16,373 bases of DNA from CAIJZX01 sp043766165 (GTDB taxonomy: Bacteria; Patescibacteriota; Patescibacteriia; SBBC01; CAIJZX01), in contig JAYUIJ010000098.1 in the NCBI GenBank assembly GCA_043766165.1, forward strand, positions 1 through 16,373. Reading direction: 5' to 3'. The translations under genes were made by a program, and so were the position numbers. The notes below the pieces were generated by a model. It made no database searches. It was given only the letters and a program-made list of their open reading frames with translations, and was not told the DNA's origin. Numbering within the stretch: the first letter of the stretch is position 1; each line of letters opens with the position of its first letter. This document shows positions 9,989 through 16,373 of this stretch, piece after piece.

Positions 9989-10069
9989 GTCATCCTGAGC
10001 CTGGAGGACGGAACCGTCCTTTGACTTACGTTGCGAAGGATCTCCTTCACCGTAACGCTCATTCAGCGC
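9989..10069 (+). repeat. Dispersed repeat, family R2, copy A
   Basis: The copy begins GTCATCCTGAGCCTGGAGG, carries a perfect AGGACGG-AA-CCGTCCT hairpin, then ACGTTGCGAAGGATCTCCTT and ACCGTAACGC. CTAGCG (9985-9989 region) and CGCTAG (about 10067-10072) flank it as a short inverted pair. It aligns with the opposite-strand copy at 7747-7830. It lies in the 5' untranslated leader of rpmF and is therefore transcribed antisense to the orientation given here. Confidence 0.7.
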
Positions 10070-10110
10070 TAGCTCGATTACCATAAAACCAGTAACCAAC
10101 CAGCGGGATG

Positions 10111-10138
10111 AGTATACCATTTTTCTTTTATTTGGCAA
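10111..10138 (-). promoter_or_regulatory. Promoter of the rpmF block
   Basis: On the minus strand TTGCCA (10138-10133), a 16-bp spacer and TATACT (10116-10111) predict a start near 10104. That gives rpmF a leader of about 170 nt containing repeat R2 copy A. Confidence 0.6.
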
Positions 10139-10192
10139 GGGGCGGGGTTAGTTTGTTACTTCATTAGTGGTTTGGAGGTTTAGTGTATTAAT

Positions 10193-10304
10193 CACAGCGT
10201 ACCCTCTCCAGGGTGCGATGTGACGCCGTAGAATAGTGCACATGTTATTACATCTCTCACGGCGTACGCGCCCTCGCGTGTGGTGTGAGATGTGTGGAAG
10301 TACT
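10193..10304 (+). repeat. Dispersed two-hairpin repeat, family R1, copy b
   Basis: Hairpin 1 (10193-10222) is CACAGCGTACCCT-CTCC-AGGGTGCGATGTG, with one wobble and one mismatch. Hairpin 2 (10250-10293) is a longer imperfect stem, ACATCTCTCAC...GTGTGAGATGT, with an inner CGCG-CCCT-CGCG loop. GAAGTACT ends the unit (10297-10304), as in copy a. Compared with copy a, the hairpin 1 stem shows a paired G-C to A-T change. Both neighbouring genes run the other way, so unlike the other copies this one does not follow a stop codon in its own orientation. Confidence 0.75.
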
Positions 10305-10330
10305 TAAAAGTCTGTTTTTTCAAAGGTAAG

Positions 10331-10358
10331 AAAAAACCCAGTCATGAGCGACCGGGTT
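10331..10358 (-). terminator. Intrinsic terminator of the 10360-11112 gene
   Basis: On the minus strand AACCCGGTC-GCTCAT-GACTGGGTT is a 9-bp stem with one G-U pair, followed by a T run (10336-10331). It starts 2 nt after the TGA stop. Confidence 0.88.
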
Positions 10359-10359
10359 A

Positions 10360-11112
10360 TCATTGTTGATGAGCAATCAAATTGATGATGCTATCAAACT
10401 TCAGGGTTAACTCTGCGATCATCTGTTCGTAGACACTTAAACATCGTGGCGGCGGCAGCGGTCCGGTGTATGATACAAGGTCGGCACATCCTGACCAGTC
10501 AAACAGTATTTGAACAAAAACATTTGCATCCCGCTCGCTTCGTGAGTGTTCGTACCAAAAACGCATGTAGATCCAGTTGCTAACTACTGGCGCGCCGCAC
10601 CAGCCGATGTAGCCAAGAATAGCGCTAACCATCATGTGCATCCCAACAGAACTGGGCGCGGAAAGGATGATCAAGCTCAGTGCTGTTGGAATGAATACTT
10701 TTCTCCAGTGACCATACCGAAACCAATCTTCCCACCGGTAACGTTGCGGTGCATGCTGAGCGTAGTAGGCATGTCCCAGTTCATGCAACAATACGAATCG
10801 AAGGGTGTGGTTGTACTTAGGTAGTGTTGGGACACCGAAACGTTTACAGTCTCGGTAGATATTGTGTAGGTTGACGTAAATCTGTGGAGACGCGCCACCG
10901 ATAAACCACCCACAGTTTTTTGTGTCAGCCGTGCTGACTATATGCACCCGTGGAACGAGCTCAATGCCCAGATTCTGACAACAGCGACTCAGTTGGGGAG
11001 CGTTCACTATACTATGCGGTACCTTGATCAGTATCGGATAAGTGCGCAACCGAGAAAGCAACCAGACAAACGCATTGATCAGGCTGGAACCTTCTCTCTT
11101 TCGTGACGCCAT
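10360..11112 (-). CDS. Membrane metallopeptidase-like protein, 250 aa
   Basis: The ATG at 11112 has a strong SD, AGGAGG, upstream. Residues 110-114 are HELGH within FVLLHELGHAYYAQH, the HExxH zinc-binding helix of gluzincin peptidases. About 80 residues later SERDANVF (192-199) could supply the third zinc-binding glutamate, as ExxAD does in M48 peptidases. Between them, two hydrophobic segments (about 141-157 and 160-180) predict a membrane hairpin. The N-terminal third (VHIVSTADTKNCGWFIGGASPQIYVNL) resembles the strands that precede the helix in such enzymes. It is a single-gene unit with its own promoter and terminator. The motif is clear; the exact family and substrate are not, and an inactive relative cannot be excluded. 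Confidence 0.65.
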   Translation of the reverse strand: MASRKREGSSLINAFVWLLSRLRTYPILIKVPHSIVNAPQLSRCCQNLGIELVPRVHIVSTADTKNCGWFIGGASPQIYVNLHNIYRDCKRFGVPTLPKYNHTLRFVLLHELGHAYYAQHAPQRYRWEDWFRYGHWRKVFIPTALSLIILSAPSSVGMHMMVSAILGYIGWCGAPVVSNWIYMRFWYEHSRSERDANVFVQILFDWSGCADLVSYTGPLPPPRCLSVYEQMIAELTLKFDSIINLIAHQQ

Positions 11113-11169
11113 GAACTCCTCCTAGAAACGTAAGATGTAAAGGAACGGAATTGTTTAGGTTGACGGGAT

Positions 11170-11197
11170 AGCATAGCGAGATATAGAAAAATGTCAA
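11170..11197 (-). promoter_or_regulatory. Promoter of the membrane metallopeptidase-like gene
   Basis: On the minus strand TTGACA (11197-11192), a 16-bp spacer and TATGCT (11175-11170) form a good promoter. It starts within 8 nt of the preceding terminator's T run. The region around the -35, GTCTTGACAT, is identical to that of the GNAT promoter at 12045. Confidence 0.7.
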
Positions 11198-11204
11198 GAC
11201 AAAG

Positions 11205-11232
11205 AAAAAACCGCCTCAGTATTCTGAGGCGG
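11205..11232 (-). terminator. Intrinsic terminator of the GNAT gene
   Basis: CCGCCTCAG-AATA-CTGAGGCGG is a perfect 9-bp stem, followed on the minus strand by six T (11210-11205). It lies about 12 nt after the stop. Confidence 0.92.
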
Positions 11233-11243
11233 CATAGTATGTG

Positions 11244-11822
11244 TTACTTCTTCTTTCCCCGCCGGTACGTCTGCCACTTTGGCCACCACCATTCGCGAAA
11301 GCAGGCCAACAAGACTTCGTCGTAGTACCGACCATTTCGGAACATCTGCTTTTTGCGGCGACCTTCAATGCGATAGCCGGCACGTTCGTTGTGAGCAATA
11401 CTACGAGCATTGAACGCAATCGCGGCCGAGCAAATTTTCCGCAAGTTGAGTGTGTCGAACGCGTAGTTCAGCAGTAACAACTTTGCTTCGGTTCCATATC
11501 CCTGATTCCAAAACGGCTTAGCGATCCAGGTGCCGGTGGTAGCAGTTCGGTCAGCATGATGGAACTTGTACAATCCCGTCGTACCGATCGGCGTCCCGTC
11601 TACGAGACACATGGTAAACGTAATGTTTCCGTCATCACCAATCGTATCGAAATACTTTTCTTCGGCGATCATGGTATACGGTGGACGTGTCATCAGGAAA
11701 GGACGGATGTCAGGATGGTTAACCCAGCGTTGAAAGAATGCCATGTCCGACGGCTTGTACGGTGGACGGAGCATGACAAGGCGACCTTGCAGGTACACCG
11801 TTTCGTGTTTCGGCGTTTCCAT
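11244..11822 (-). CDS. GNAT family N-acetyltransferase (RimJ/RimL-like), 192 aa
   Basis: GNAT enzymes transfer an acetyl group from acetyl-CoA to amines. I chose the ATG at 11822 (METPKHETVYL) because AGGAAG lies just upstream; the frame is open to 11930, but that part contains a terminator hairpin. The product shows the RimJ/RimL layout: GRLVMLRPPYKPSDMAFFQRWVNHPDIRPFL at the start, the GTTGLYKF and GTWIAKPFW strands, the acetyl-CoA pyrophosphate loop WNQGYGTEA (105-113), and NARSIAHNERAGYRIEGR near the end. The C-terminus is unusually basic and tryptophan-rich. The substrate could be a protein N-terminus, an antibiotic or a small amine; the sequence does not say. Its promoter lies nearly 200 nt upstream, and an intrinsic terminator lies between promoter and start, which suggests attenuation. 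Confidence 0.85.
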   Translation of the reverse strand: METPKHETVYLQGRLVMLRPPYKPSDMAFFQRWVNHPDIRPFLMTRPPYTMIAEEKYFDTIGDDGNITFTMCLVDGTPIGTTGLYKFHHADRTATTGTWIAKPFWNQGYGTEAKLLLLNYAFDTLNLRKICSAAIAFNARSIAHNERAGYRIEGRRKKQMFRNGRYYDEVLLACFREWWWPKWQTYRRGKKK

Positions 11823-11859
11823 GGCACTTCCTTTCTTAAGAAAAGAATTGTGAAAGAAC

Positions 11860-11888
11860 AAAAAACTCCGACAGAAGTTCTGCCGGAG
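11860..11888 (-). terminator. Internal terminator in the GNAT leader (attenuator candidate)
   Basis: On the minus strand CTCCGGCAGAA pairs with TTCTGTCGGAG (11888-11866, one mismatch), followed by six T. It lies between the GNAT promoter and its SD. CTGCCGGG upstream (about 11944-11937) can pair with TCCGGCAG in the 5' arm over 8 bp with one G-U, which would break the terminator. Confidence 0.7.
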
Positions 11889-11908
11889 CGTCGGTGAACG
11901 ATGAAAAT

Positions 11909-12007
11909 TTACATCATTCGAAAATACCAACCACGTCCCGGCAGGACCGCGTTTTGGCGGCCGACCTGTTGAATATCGCAGGTGTGATACATGGGTAGGT
12001 AATTCAT
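11909..12007 (-). CDS. Possible 32-aa leader peptide upstream of GNAT
   Basis: An ATG at 12007, only 10 nt past the -10 box, opens 32 codons and stops at TAA (11909-11911), about 20 nt before the internal terminator. The C-terminal part reads VLPGRGWYFRMM, with consecutive Trp-Tyr-Phe codons. No SD is visible, and with a normal start point the message would be almost leaderless. The antiterminator segment lies inside its coding region, which is the arrangement expected of a translation-coupled attenuator. Coding is unproven; the region may simply be an untranslated leader or a small RNA. Confidence 0.35.
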   Translation of the reverse strand: MNYLPMYHTCDIQQVGRQNAVLPGRGWYFRMM

Positions 12008-12017
12008 AATGTCAGAG

Positions 12018-12045
12018 AGTATAGCGGATTATGAGCATATGTCAA
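12018..12045 (-). promoter_or_regulatory. Consensus promoter of the GNAT leader
   Basis: On the minus strand a perfect TTGACA (12045-12040), a 16-bp spacer and TATACT (12023-12018) form one of the best promoters in the window. Transcription should begin near 12011. Confidence 0.75.
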
Positions 12046-12056
12046 GACGCCACACA

Positions 12057-12104
12057 CATAAAACAAACAGCGCGGGTTTCGAAACCCGCGCTGTTTGTTT
12101 TATG
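12057..12104. terminator. 48-bp perfect palindrome, bidirectional terminator
   Basis: The sequence is perfectly self-complementary around 12080/12081, with ACAGCGCGGGTTTC in the left inner arm and T-rich outer arms (GTTTGTTTTAT) on both strands. It can terminate transcripts from either side and most likely serves the protease gene, whose stop is about 97 nt away. Its ACAGCGCG arm resembles hairpin 1 of repeat R1 and the gyrA terminator hairpin. Confidence 0.85.
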
Positions 12105-12116
12105 GGATGGAACGCA

Positions 12117-12136
12117 TTTACACCAATGTCACATTC
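12117..12136 (-). repeat. Remnant copy of the gyrA 3' end
   Basis: TTTACACCAATGTCACATTC differs by one base from 14647-14666, which encodes the last GyrA codons (NVTLV-stop). Here it encodes the same NVTLV-stop but is attached to no gene. Each copy is followed, in the gyrA direction, by an ACAGCGCG-armed hairpin within 13-20 nt, so the 3' end and terminator were duplicated together. Confidence 0.6.
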
Positions 12137-12201
12137 ATAATCCTTCAACCAGAGTGACTGGTTTCAGGCTGGCGACTAGTATACCAGGGTAACGTTTGCC
12201 A

Positions 12202-14517
12202 CTATTGCGTTGGAACTGGCGGTGGAAGTATCGGGCCGCCTGTGCACTGATTCTTGCAGACGAACCGACCAACGTATCCTGTGCTTCCCGCCACGTCGGT
12301 AGCCTGAACCGCGATAGAATGAGATCCCGAGGACAGCCCATCAACTACCCAGTCATATGCACAATCGAAGAGTGGGCCACTACAGGTTTGGACAACCTGA
12401 TTGTCGATGCGGATGGTGGCTGTTGTGACGTAGCTTGTTTCATCTGTAATGACCGCATAGATGGGAACAGCGCCGTTCTCGGGGAGTGGTTCGTCAATCT
12501 CGATGCTCATTTTTGGCGCAGTGCCGTCAATGATGGCATACCATGGTACTTGAGTCTGGTAGGTTTGGAAGTTTGTATTAACTGCACGAATATCAAAGGA
12601 ATAGGTGCCATCAGTTGCTGACAATGGTGAGGTGAGGGTATAGGTAGCGCTAGCCATTGCCAGCGGCGCTACATTGGACATGGTCAAGGTTGTCGGTGAC
12701 CCAGTCCAACCAGCGGGCGGTGTCGGCGTGACGGTAAAGGTACTGGGACCGCAACTGGCATTGTCATTATTCGTAACTTGAATGGTGTACGGTGTGCCTT
12801 GACCTGGTTTTACTGCGTCTGGATAATTTACTTGCATGCTGGGATTTGTGTGTCCACAACTTTGCGAAATTGAAACCGTGATGGATGATTTATCAGCCGC
12901 TAGACTGTCCACATGGATAATGATGCCTGAGATTGGATCAGTGAAGGTTTGTCCAACCGGTAAGGCGTTACCAGATATATTCGGAGTAGCATCAAGGATT
13001 TTGGTCGGAAACTCCACGCTGCTATACTGCGCGTAGGCGATAGCCGGGTCCGGTATTATTCGAATCGATGCTCCGTTCACGACTGGATCGTTTTCGGAAA
13101 AGTTATCAAATTCACCAGATGGACGTCGGAACTCGACAGCCAGATGCGTAAAGGGTGAGCTTGGGCCATCTCCTCGCCATGGAATTACCAGTACCTTGAC
13201 CTGTGTCGACGGTATGTCCATTGGATAGAGTGTGTAGCTTGTTACCGTAGTCGTCGGCGTGACATTTTGTATTTCACTTGGAGGTAGCCAGCCGGCTTGC
13301 ATTTTATGGAACGCATTCATTTGATGGGTGCTATTATTGGCCATAATATCATCTTGATCAGACTGTTGGCCTGAGTAGCAATTCGTACTCAACGTCACGG
13401 GTTGCCCCGCACTATCGAAGCAGAAATAGCTGCCGGCATGACTCGCACCAAACAAGTGTCCAACCTCATGACCAACATGAGCAAGAGTAAAGAACTGCCC
13501 CCCATTAATGCTAACAAACTTTCCAGGTGCTTGGGCCGCTGCTGCCCATGGGCATGTGCTAACCTGTGGGTGGACAAAAATATACCGATCATATGTTCCA
13601 TCATTTAGATCCAGCGCATTCAAGGCCGAGTAGTCCCAGTCGTATAGATACGGACCCTCATAACAACCATTGTTGCTGTAGGGAATCGTTACCGGTCCAT
13701 AAACATCGCCTTTTCCAGTAATCCCATCTAGATTATTTTTTCCGGTTATGGTCGTCAAATCAAAGGATGTTTCGCGATAGTATGCTCGAACAGAGTTTGT
13801 ATCATTGTAGACGATCGCTCGGGCCGCTTCAGGGGTGATTGGAACCGAGGTGTCATTGGTGAAGTTAAAAATTATGATGGCAACTTTTTGGTTGGTCGGA
13901 GCCACTGCTGGCGATGTCGGGACATTCGTGGGCTTGACCCCAGTTACTACCAAAGAATCATCCAGCGTGGTTCCTTGGATGGTATAACTAGCGCCGGGTT
14001 GAACGGCAAGGGCTGGTGTGCTAAAAAAAAGTTCGGTTTGTTTCTTATTTGTAGTAGTTATAAACACTCGCTTCGAAGCTGTTCCTCGGATGAAATCATC
14101 AGTTTGCACGACCGATATTTTTCCAGTGACAGTTACCGGTTGTTCAAGAAGATCACTCATACTAGCCGGAAATGTACGTAGTCGACCAAGGGTGAGTGAC
14201 GTCTGGACAAACTTTTTCGGGTTGGATGCCAAAAGCGTCTTCATCATGGCTTTTCGCTGGATTCCAACTTTTTTCAGTGCTGTCAGAGCAGCCGGCCGGG
14301 CTGCCTTAGAGATGGTCTTATAAGCTGTTGCCTTAGCGGTCATGTCAGCGGTTAACGAAGCAATGGTGGGCTGGACTGCAGCAGCCAGCGGAGCATCTAC
14401 CCGAGCCTCCGTAACTAATAGAAAGGCGGCAATTCCAGCCGCGGAAAATGTTATCGCCAGGCCAACCAGGCTGGATACCTTAAGTTTATTTTTGGTAACT
14501 GTCTCAGTTGCAATCAT
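12202..14517 (-). CDS. Secreted metzincin-type metalloprotease with Ig-like C-terminal domains, 771 aa
   Basis: I place the start at the ATG at 14517 because a promoter -10 lies directly before it; the frame is open to 14580 but has no signals there. Residues 1-36 form a signal sequence: a charged start, then VSSLVGLAITFSAAGIAAFLLV. A pro-region and a small beta domain (DLLEQPVTVTGKISVVQTDDF) follow. The catalytic core has HEVGHLFGASH (350-360), the HExxHxxGxxH zinc motif of metzincins, and a Met-turn DIMAN (390-394) before FHKMQAGWL. This layout is most like gametolysin-type (M11) peptidases. The C-terminal third has two Ig-like repeats: a NEW3/CARDB-like one (PGQGTPYTIQVTNNDNASCGPSTFTVT) and a Big-type one (IRIDNQVVQTCSG...AVQATDVAGSTG). 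It ends in proline-rich PILPPPVPTQ. The gene is flanked by a duplicated gyrA end, which suggests an insertion. An extracellular protease is likely; the target is unknown. Confidence 0.85.
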   Translation of the reverse strand: MIATETVTKNKLKVSSLVGLAITFSAAGIAAFLLVTEARVDAPLAAAVQPTIASLTADMTAKATAYKTISKAARPAALTALKKVGIQRKAMMKTLLASNPKKFVQTSLTLGRLRTFPASMSDLLEQPVTVTGKISVVQTDDFIRGTASKRVFITTTNKKQTELFFSTPALAVQPGASYTIQGTTLDDSLVVTGVKPTNVPTSPAVAPTNQKVAIIIFNFTNDTSVPITPEAARAIVYNDTNSVRAYYRETSFDLTTITGKNNLDGITGKGDVYGPVTIPYSNNGCYEGPYLYDWDYSALNALDLNDGTYDRYIFVHPQVSTCPWAAAAQAPGKFVSINGGQFFTLAHVGHEVGHLFGASHAGSYFCFDSAGQPVTLSTNCYSGQQSDQDDIMANNSTHQMNAFHKMQAGWLPPSEIQNVTPTTTVTSYTLYPMDIPSTQVKVLVIPWRGDGPSSPFTHLAVEFRRPSGEFDNFSENDPVVNGASIRIIPDPAIAYAQYSSVEFPTKILDATPNISGNALPVGQTFTDPISGIIIHVDSLAADKSSITVSISQSCGHTNPSMQVNYPDAVKPGQGTPYTIQVTNNDNASCGPSTFTVTPTPPAGWTGSPTTLTMSNVAPLAMASATYTLTSPLSATDGTYSFDIRAVNTNFQTYQTQVPWYAIIDGTAPKMSIEIDEPLPENGAVPIYAVITDETSYVTTATIRIDNQVVQTCSGPLFDCAYDWVVDGLSSGSHSIAVQATDVAGSTGYVGRFVCKNQCTGGPILPPPVPTQ

Positions 14518-14522
14518 ATATC

Positions 14523-14550
14523 GTATTAGGAGAATAACATTTTTTGACAA
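14523..14550 (-). promoter_or_regulatory. Protease promoter, probably giving a leaderless mRNA
   Basis: On the minus strand TTGTCA (14550-14545), a 16-bp spacer and TAATAC (14528-14523) end only 5 nt before the ATG at 14517. No SD is present, so transcription would begin at or next to the start codon. Confidence 0.5.
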
Positions 14551-14597
14551 ATTGGAATAGAATACTTGTCCATCATACACAGGTGTTTTTTACAACA

Positions 14598-14627
14598 ACA
14601 CGGCGCGCTCTTAAGGGCGCGCTGTGT
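14598..14627 (-). terminator. gyrA downstream hairpin (repeat family R1-like, copy d)
   Basis: GGCGCGCTCTTAAGGGCGCGCT is a near-perfect palindrome around CTTAAG with ACAC/GTGT outer arms, starting 20 nt after the gyrA stop. On the minus strand it is followed by GTTGTTGTAAAAAA, which matches the GTCGTTGTAAAGAG that follows hairpin 1 of copy a. It probably ends or protects the gyrA transcript; the U-tract is poor. Confidence 0.65.
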
Positions 14628-14647
14628 GTATGTGGGGGAATGTGTTT

Positions 14648-16373
14648 TTACACCAACGTCACATTCGCTACTCTATCCTTCGGATCATTAAACCGCATAA
14701 TCCGCACACCCTGCGTGTCGCGACCCAAAACAGAAATAGATTTGAGCGGTAATCGGATGACCTGACCTTTTTGTGAAATGACAATCAGATCTTGAGAGAC
14801 ATCTTTACCGTTGACGATTGTGCCGGAGGTAATTTTGCCGGTTTTGTCAGTAATCTTAGCTGTCTTAATGCCCGAACCGCCGCGGCCCTGGACTTTGTAG
14901 GCGCTGACGCCGGTTCGCTTGCCGAAACCGTTAGCCATGATGATCATCAGCTGTTCATGTTCATCGGCCTTGCCCTGATCCATGACGTCCATCCCGACGA
15001 TTTCATCAGTGCCCTTCATCTTCATACCGCGTACTCCGGACGCGTTACGGCCCATTGGACGAACAGTGGCTTCTTGGAAGCGAATAGATTGACCATTAGA
15101 AGTTACTAACATGATGTGATCCTTACCGGTCGTTGGCTTAACCCAGCGCAACCGGTCGCCGGCCTTCAACTTAATCGCGATCAAACCTGAGCGGCGGATA
15201 TTTTTGAATTCTTCGAGTTCAACCTTTTTGATGACACCATTCTTCGTGACCATCATTAAGAACTTGAACGGTGTTAAGTCTTCCATGCTCAAAACATTAG
15301 CCACCTTTTCTTCTCCCGTGAGCTGTAGGAAGTTTACAATCGCCTGGCCTTTGGCAGTACGTGAAGCAGCCGGGACATCGTAGGCTTTCAACTGGAATAA
15401 TCGACCGGTGGTGGTGAAGAACAGAATATCAGCGTGGGTCGTGGTTGAGAAGAAGTGTGAGACTTGATCTTCTTCTTTGGTGGTTAAACCGATCACACCT
15501 TTACCGCCGCGGCTCTGTGTTTTAAAGTTTTCCGGTGATAAACGTTTGATGTATCCATCAGTCGTCATAACCACGACCGTCGCTTCGTTTGGAATTAAAT
15601 CCTCTTGCGAGAATGTTCCGACCGCGCCTTTGACCACTTCCGTTTTGCGTTCATCGCCGAATTGTTCGCGGATCTTGGTCAGCTCATCTTTGATCACGCC
15701 GAGAATTTTCTTTGGCGAAGAGAGTAGTGCTTCCAGTTCTTTAATCAAGGCCTGTTTTTCTTTATGCTCTTGTTCAATTTTCAACCGTTCCAAGTTTGCT
15801 AGTTGGACTAAACGAATTTCCAAGATAGCGTTAGCTTGTAATTCTGTTAACTTAAATTTCTTCATCAAACTTTCCCGCGCATCATCCTTATCTTTCGATT
15901 TCTGAATGGTACGAATGACATCTTGTATATTCGCTAAGGCGATCAACAAACCTTGGAGAATATGATCACGTTTTTTTGCGACATCAAGTTCGTATTCGGC
16001 GCGGCGTCGAACAACCGTTTGACGATGTTTCAAATATTCTTCAAGCACCATCTTCAAAGTTAAGACGCGTGGTTGAATACCATCAACCAAGGCCAACATG
16101 TTGACGTGGAATGTTTCTTGTAACTGCGTTAACGTGTACAGCCGGTTCAAGACTTTCTTTGGATAAGCGTCTTTCTTTAATTCGATCACCACGCGAACAC
16201 CTTCTTTATTTGATTCATCGCGCAAGTCGCGAATACCTTCTAATTTTTTATCACGCACCAATTCGGCGATGCGCTCAATCATAGTCGCCTTATTCACCTG
16301 GTACGGAATTTCGCTGACGATGATATTGAAACTACTGCCCTTGCCTTCAACAATCTCGGCTTTGGCACGCATC
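14648..16373 (-). CDS. gyrA: DNA gyrase subunit A, C-terminal part (5' end outside window)
   Basis: Gyrase A cuts and rejoins DNA to introduce negative supercoils with ATP, together with GyrB. The visible 574 residues begin within the breakage-reunion domain (MRAKAEIVEG...IPYQVNKATMIERIAELV); the catalytic tyrosine lies outside the window. The coiled-coil arm follows (about 110-245, including LTELQANAILEIRLVQLANLE). The C-terminal six-bladed DNA-wrapping domain covers about 260 to the end. The GyrA box QSRGGKG is at visible residues 286-292, which favours GyrA over ParC. The C-terminal acidic tail found in some GyrA proteins is absent; the protein ends in VANVTLV. The reading frame continues past 16373, so the ATG at 16372 is internal. 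Its 3' end and hairpin are duplicated at 12057-12136. Confidence 0.95.
   Translation of the reverse strand, partial: MRAKAEIVEGKGSSFNIIVSEIPYQVNKATMIERIAELVRDKKLEGIRDLRDESNKEGVRVVIELKKDAYPKKVLNRLYTLTQLQETFHVNMLALVDGIQPRVLTLKMVLEEYLKHRQTVVRRRAEYELDVAKKRDHILQGLLIALANIQDVIRTIQKSKDKDDARESLMKKFKLTELQANAILEIRLVQLANLERLKIEQEHKEKQALIKELEALLSSPKKILGVIKDELTKIREQFGDERKTEVVKGAVGTFSQEDLIPNEATVVVMTTDGYIKRLSPENFKTQSRGGKGVIGLTTKEEDQVSHFFSTTTHADILFFTTTGRLFQLKAYDVPAASRTAKGQAIVNFLQLTGEEKVANVLSMEDLTPFKFLMMVTKNGVIKKVELEEFKNIRRSGLIAIKLKAGDRLRWVKPTTGKDHIMLVTSNGQSIRFQEATVRPMGRNASGVRGMKMKGTDEIVGMDVMDQGKADEHEQLMIIMANGFGKRTGVSAYKVQGRGGSGIKTAKITDKTGKITSGTIVNGKDVSQDLIVISQKGQVIRLPLKSISVLGRDTQGVRIMRFNDPKDRVANVTLV

Noticed and set aside
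12117..12136. A second, complete gyrA or a gyrA pseudogene downstream of the protease
   Set aside because: Only the last codons and the terminator hairpin are duplicated; sequence further upstream (12140-12201) shows no GyrA similarity.
12196..12621. 141-codon plus-strand open frame
   Set aside because: It lies antisense to the C-terminal part of the protease gene, which has clear domain similarity, and has no initiation signals.
13888..14560. Several plus-strand frames of 72-101 codons
   Set aside because: All lie antisense to the N-terminal half of the protease gene and lack SDs; shadows.
1..16373. tRNA or rRNA genes
   Set aside because: Scanning for T-loop GTTCGA-type motifs with cloverleaf context and for rRNA landmarks found only isolated matches inside coding regions.

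Overview
This window looks like a chromosomal segment of a Candidate Phyla Radiation (Patescibacteria) bacterium or a close relative. That is an inference from four things: a very short SMC ATPase, a DUF3048 protein, housekeeping genes without Shine-Dalgarno (SD) sequences, and decayed low-complexity tracts between genes. The genetic code appears standard, because TAA, TAG and TGA all end genes. No rRNA, tRNA, CRISPR array or transposase was seen.

Layout from left to right. (1) 1-331 is the 3' end of a DUF3048 gene. (2) 332-1118 has no protein gene. It holds a two-hairpin dispersed repeat, a three-way-junction hairpin cluster (490-562), and a stand-alone RNA of about 300 nt with its own promoter and terminator (about 697-1002). 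(3) 1119-1727 is a thymidylate-kinase-like gene. (4) 1800-3311 carries small minus-strand genes of unknown function in two transcription units. (5) 3449-6112 is smc, 887 codons long with an intact ATPase head but no recognisable hinge. (6) 6251-7616 carries two small plus-strand genes and then a broken small membrane-protein gene. (7) 7836-9932 is a minus-strand core block: rpmF (L32), nusB, rnc and a DUF456 gene. (8) 9933-10359 has no gene but holds two different dispersed repeats. (9) 10360-12045 carries a membrane metallopeptidase-like gene and a GNAT acetyltransferase. The GNAT gene sits behind a consensus promoter, a possible 32-codon leader peptide and an internal terminator. (10) 12202-14517 is a large secreted metzincin-type protease. 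(11) 14648 to the end is the C-terminal part of gyrA, which continues past the window.

Two gene styles alternate. Core genes (smc, rpmF, nusB, rnc) lack SD sequences. Accessory genes sit in compact units with a TTGACA-like promoter, a strong GGAGG-type SD, one or two small ORFs, and a U-tract terminator that often abuts the stop codon. Gyrase and SMC shape the chromosome. NusB, RNase III and L32 serve rRNA transcription, RNA processing and the ribosome. The secreted protease and the membrane metallopeptidase are the visible candidates for interaction with the outside.

Items most worth a second look: the hinge-less SMC; the unassigned structured RNA; a hairpin repeat family with compensatory stem changes that mostly sits just after stop codons; a duplicated gyrA 3' end plus terminator hairpin flanking the protease gene; and the attenuator-like leader of the GNAT gene.
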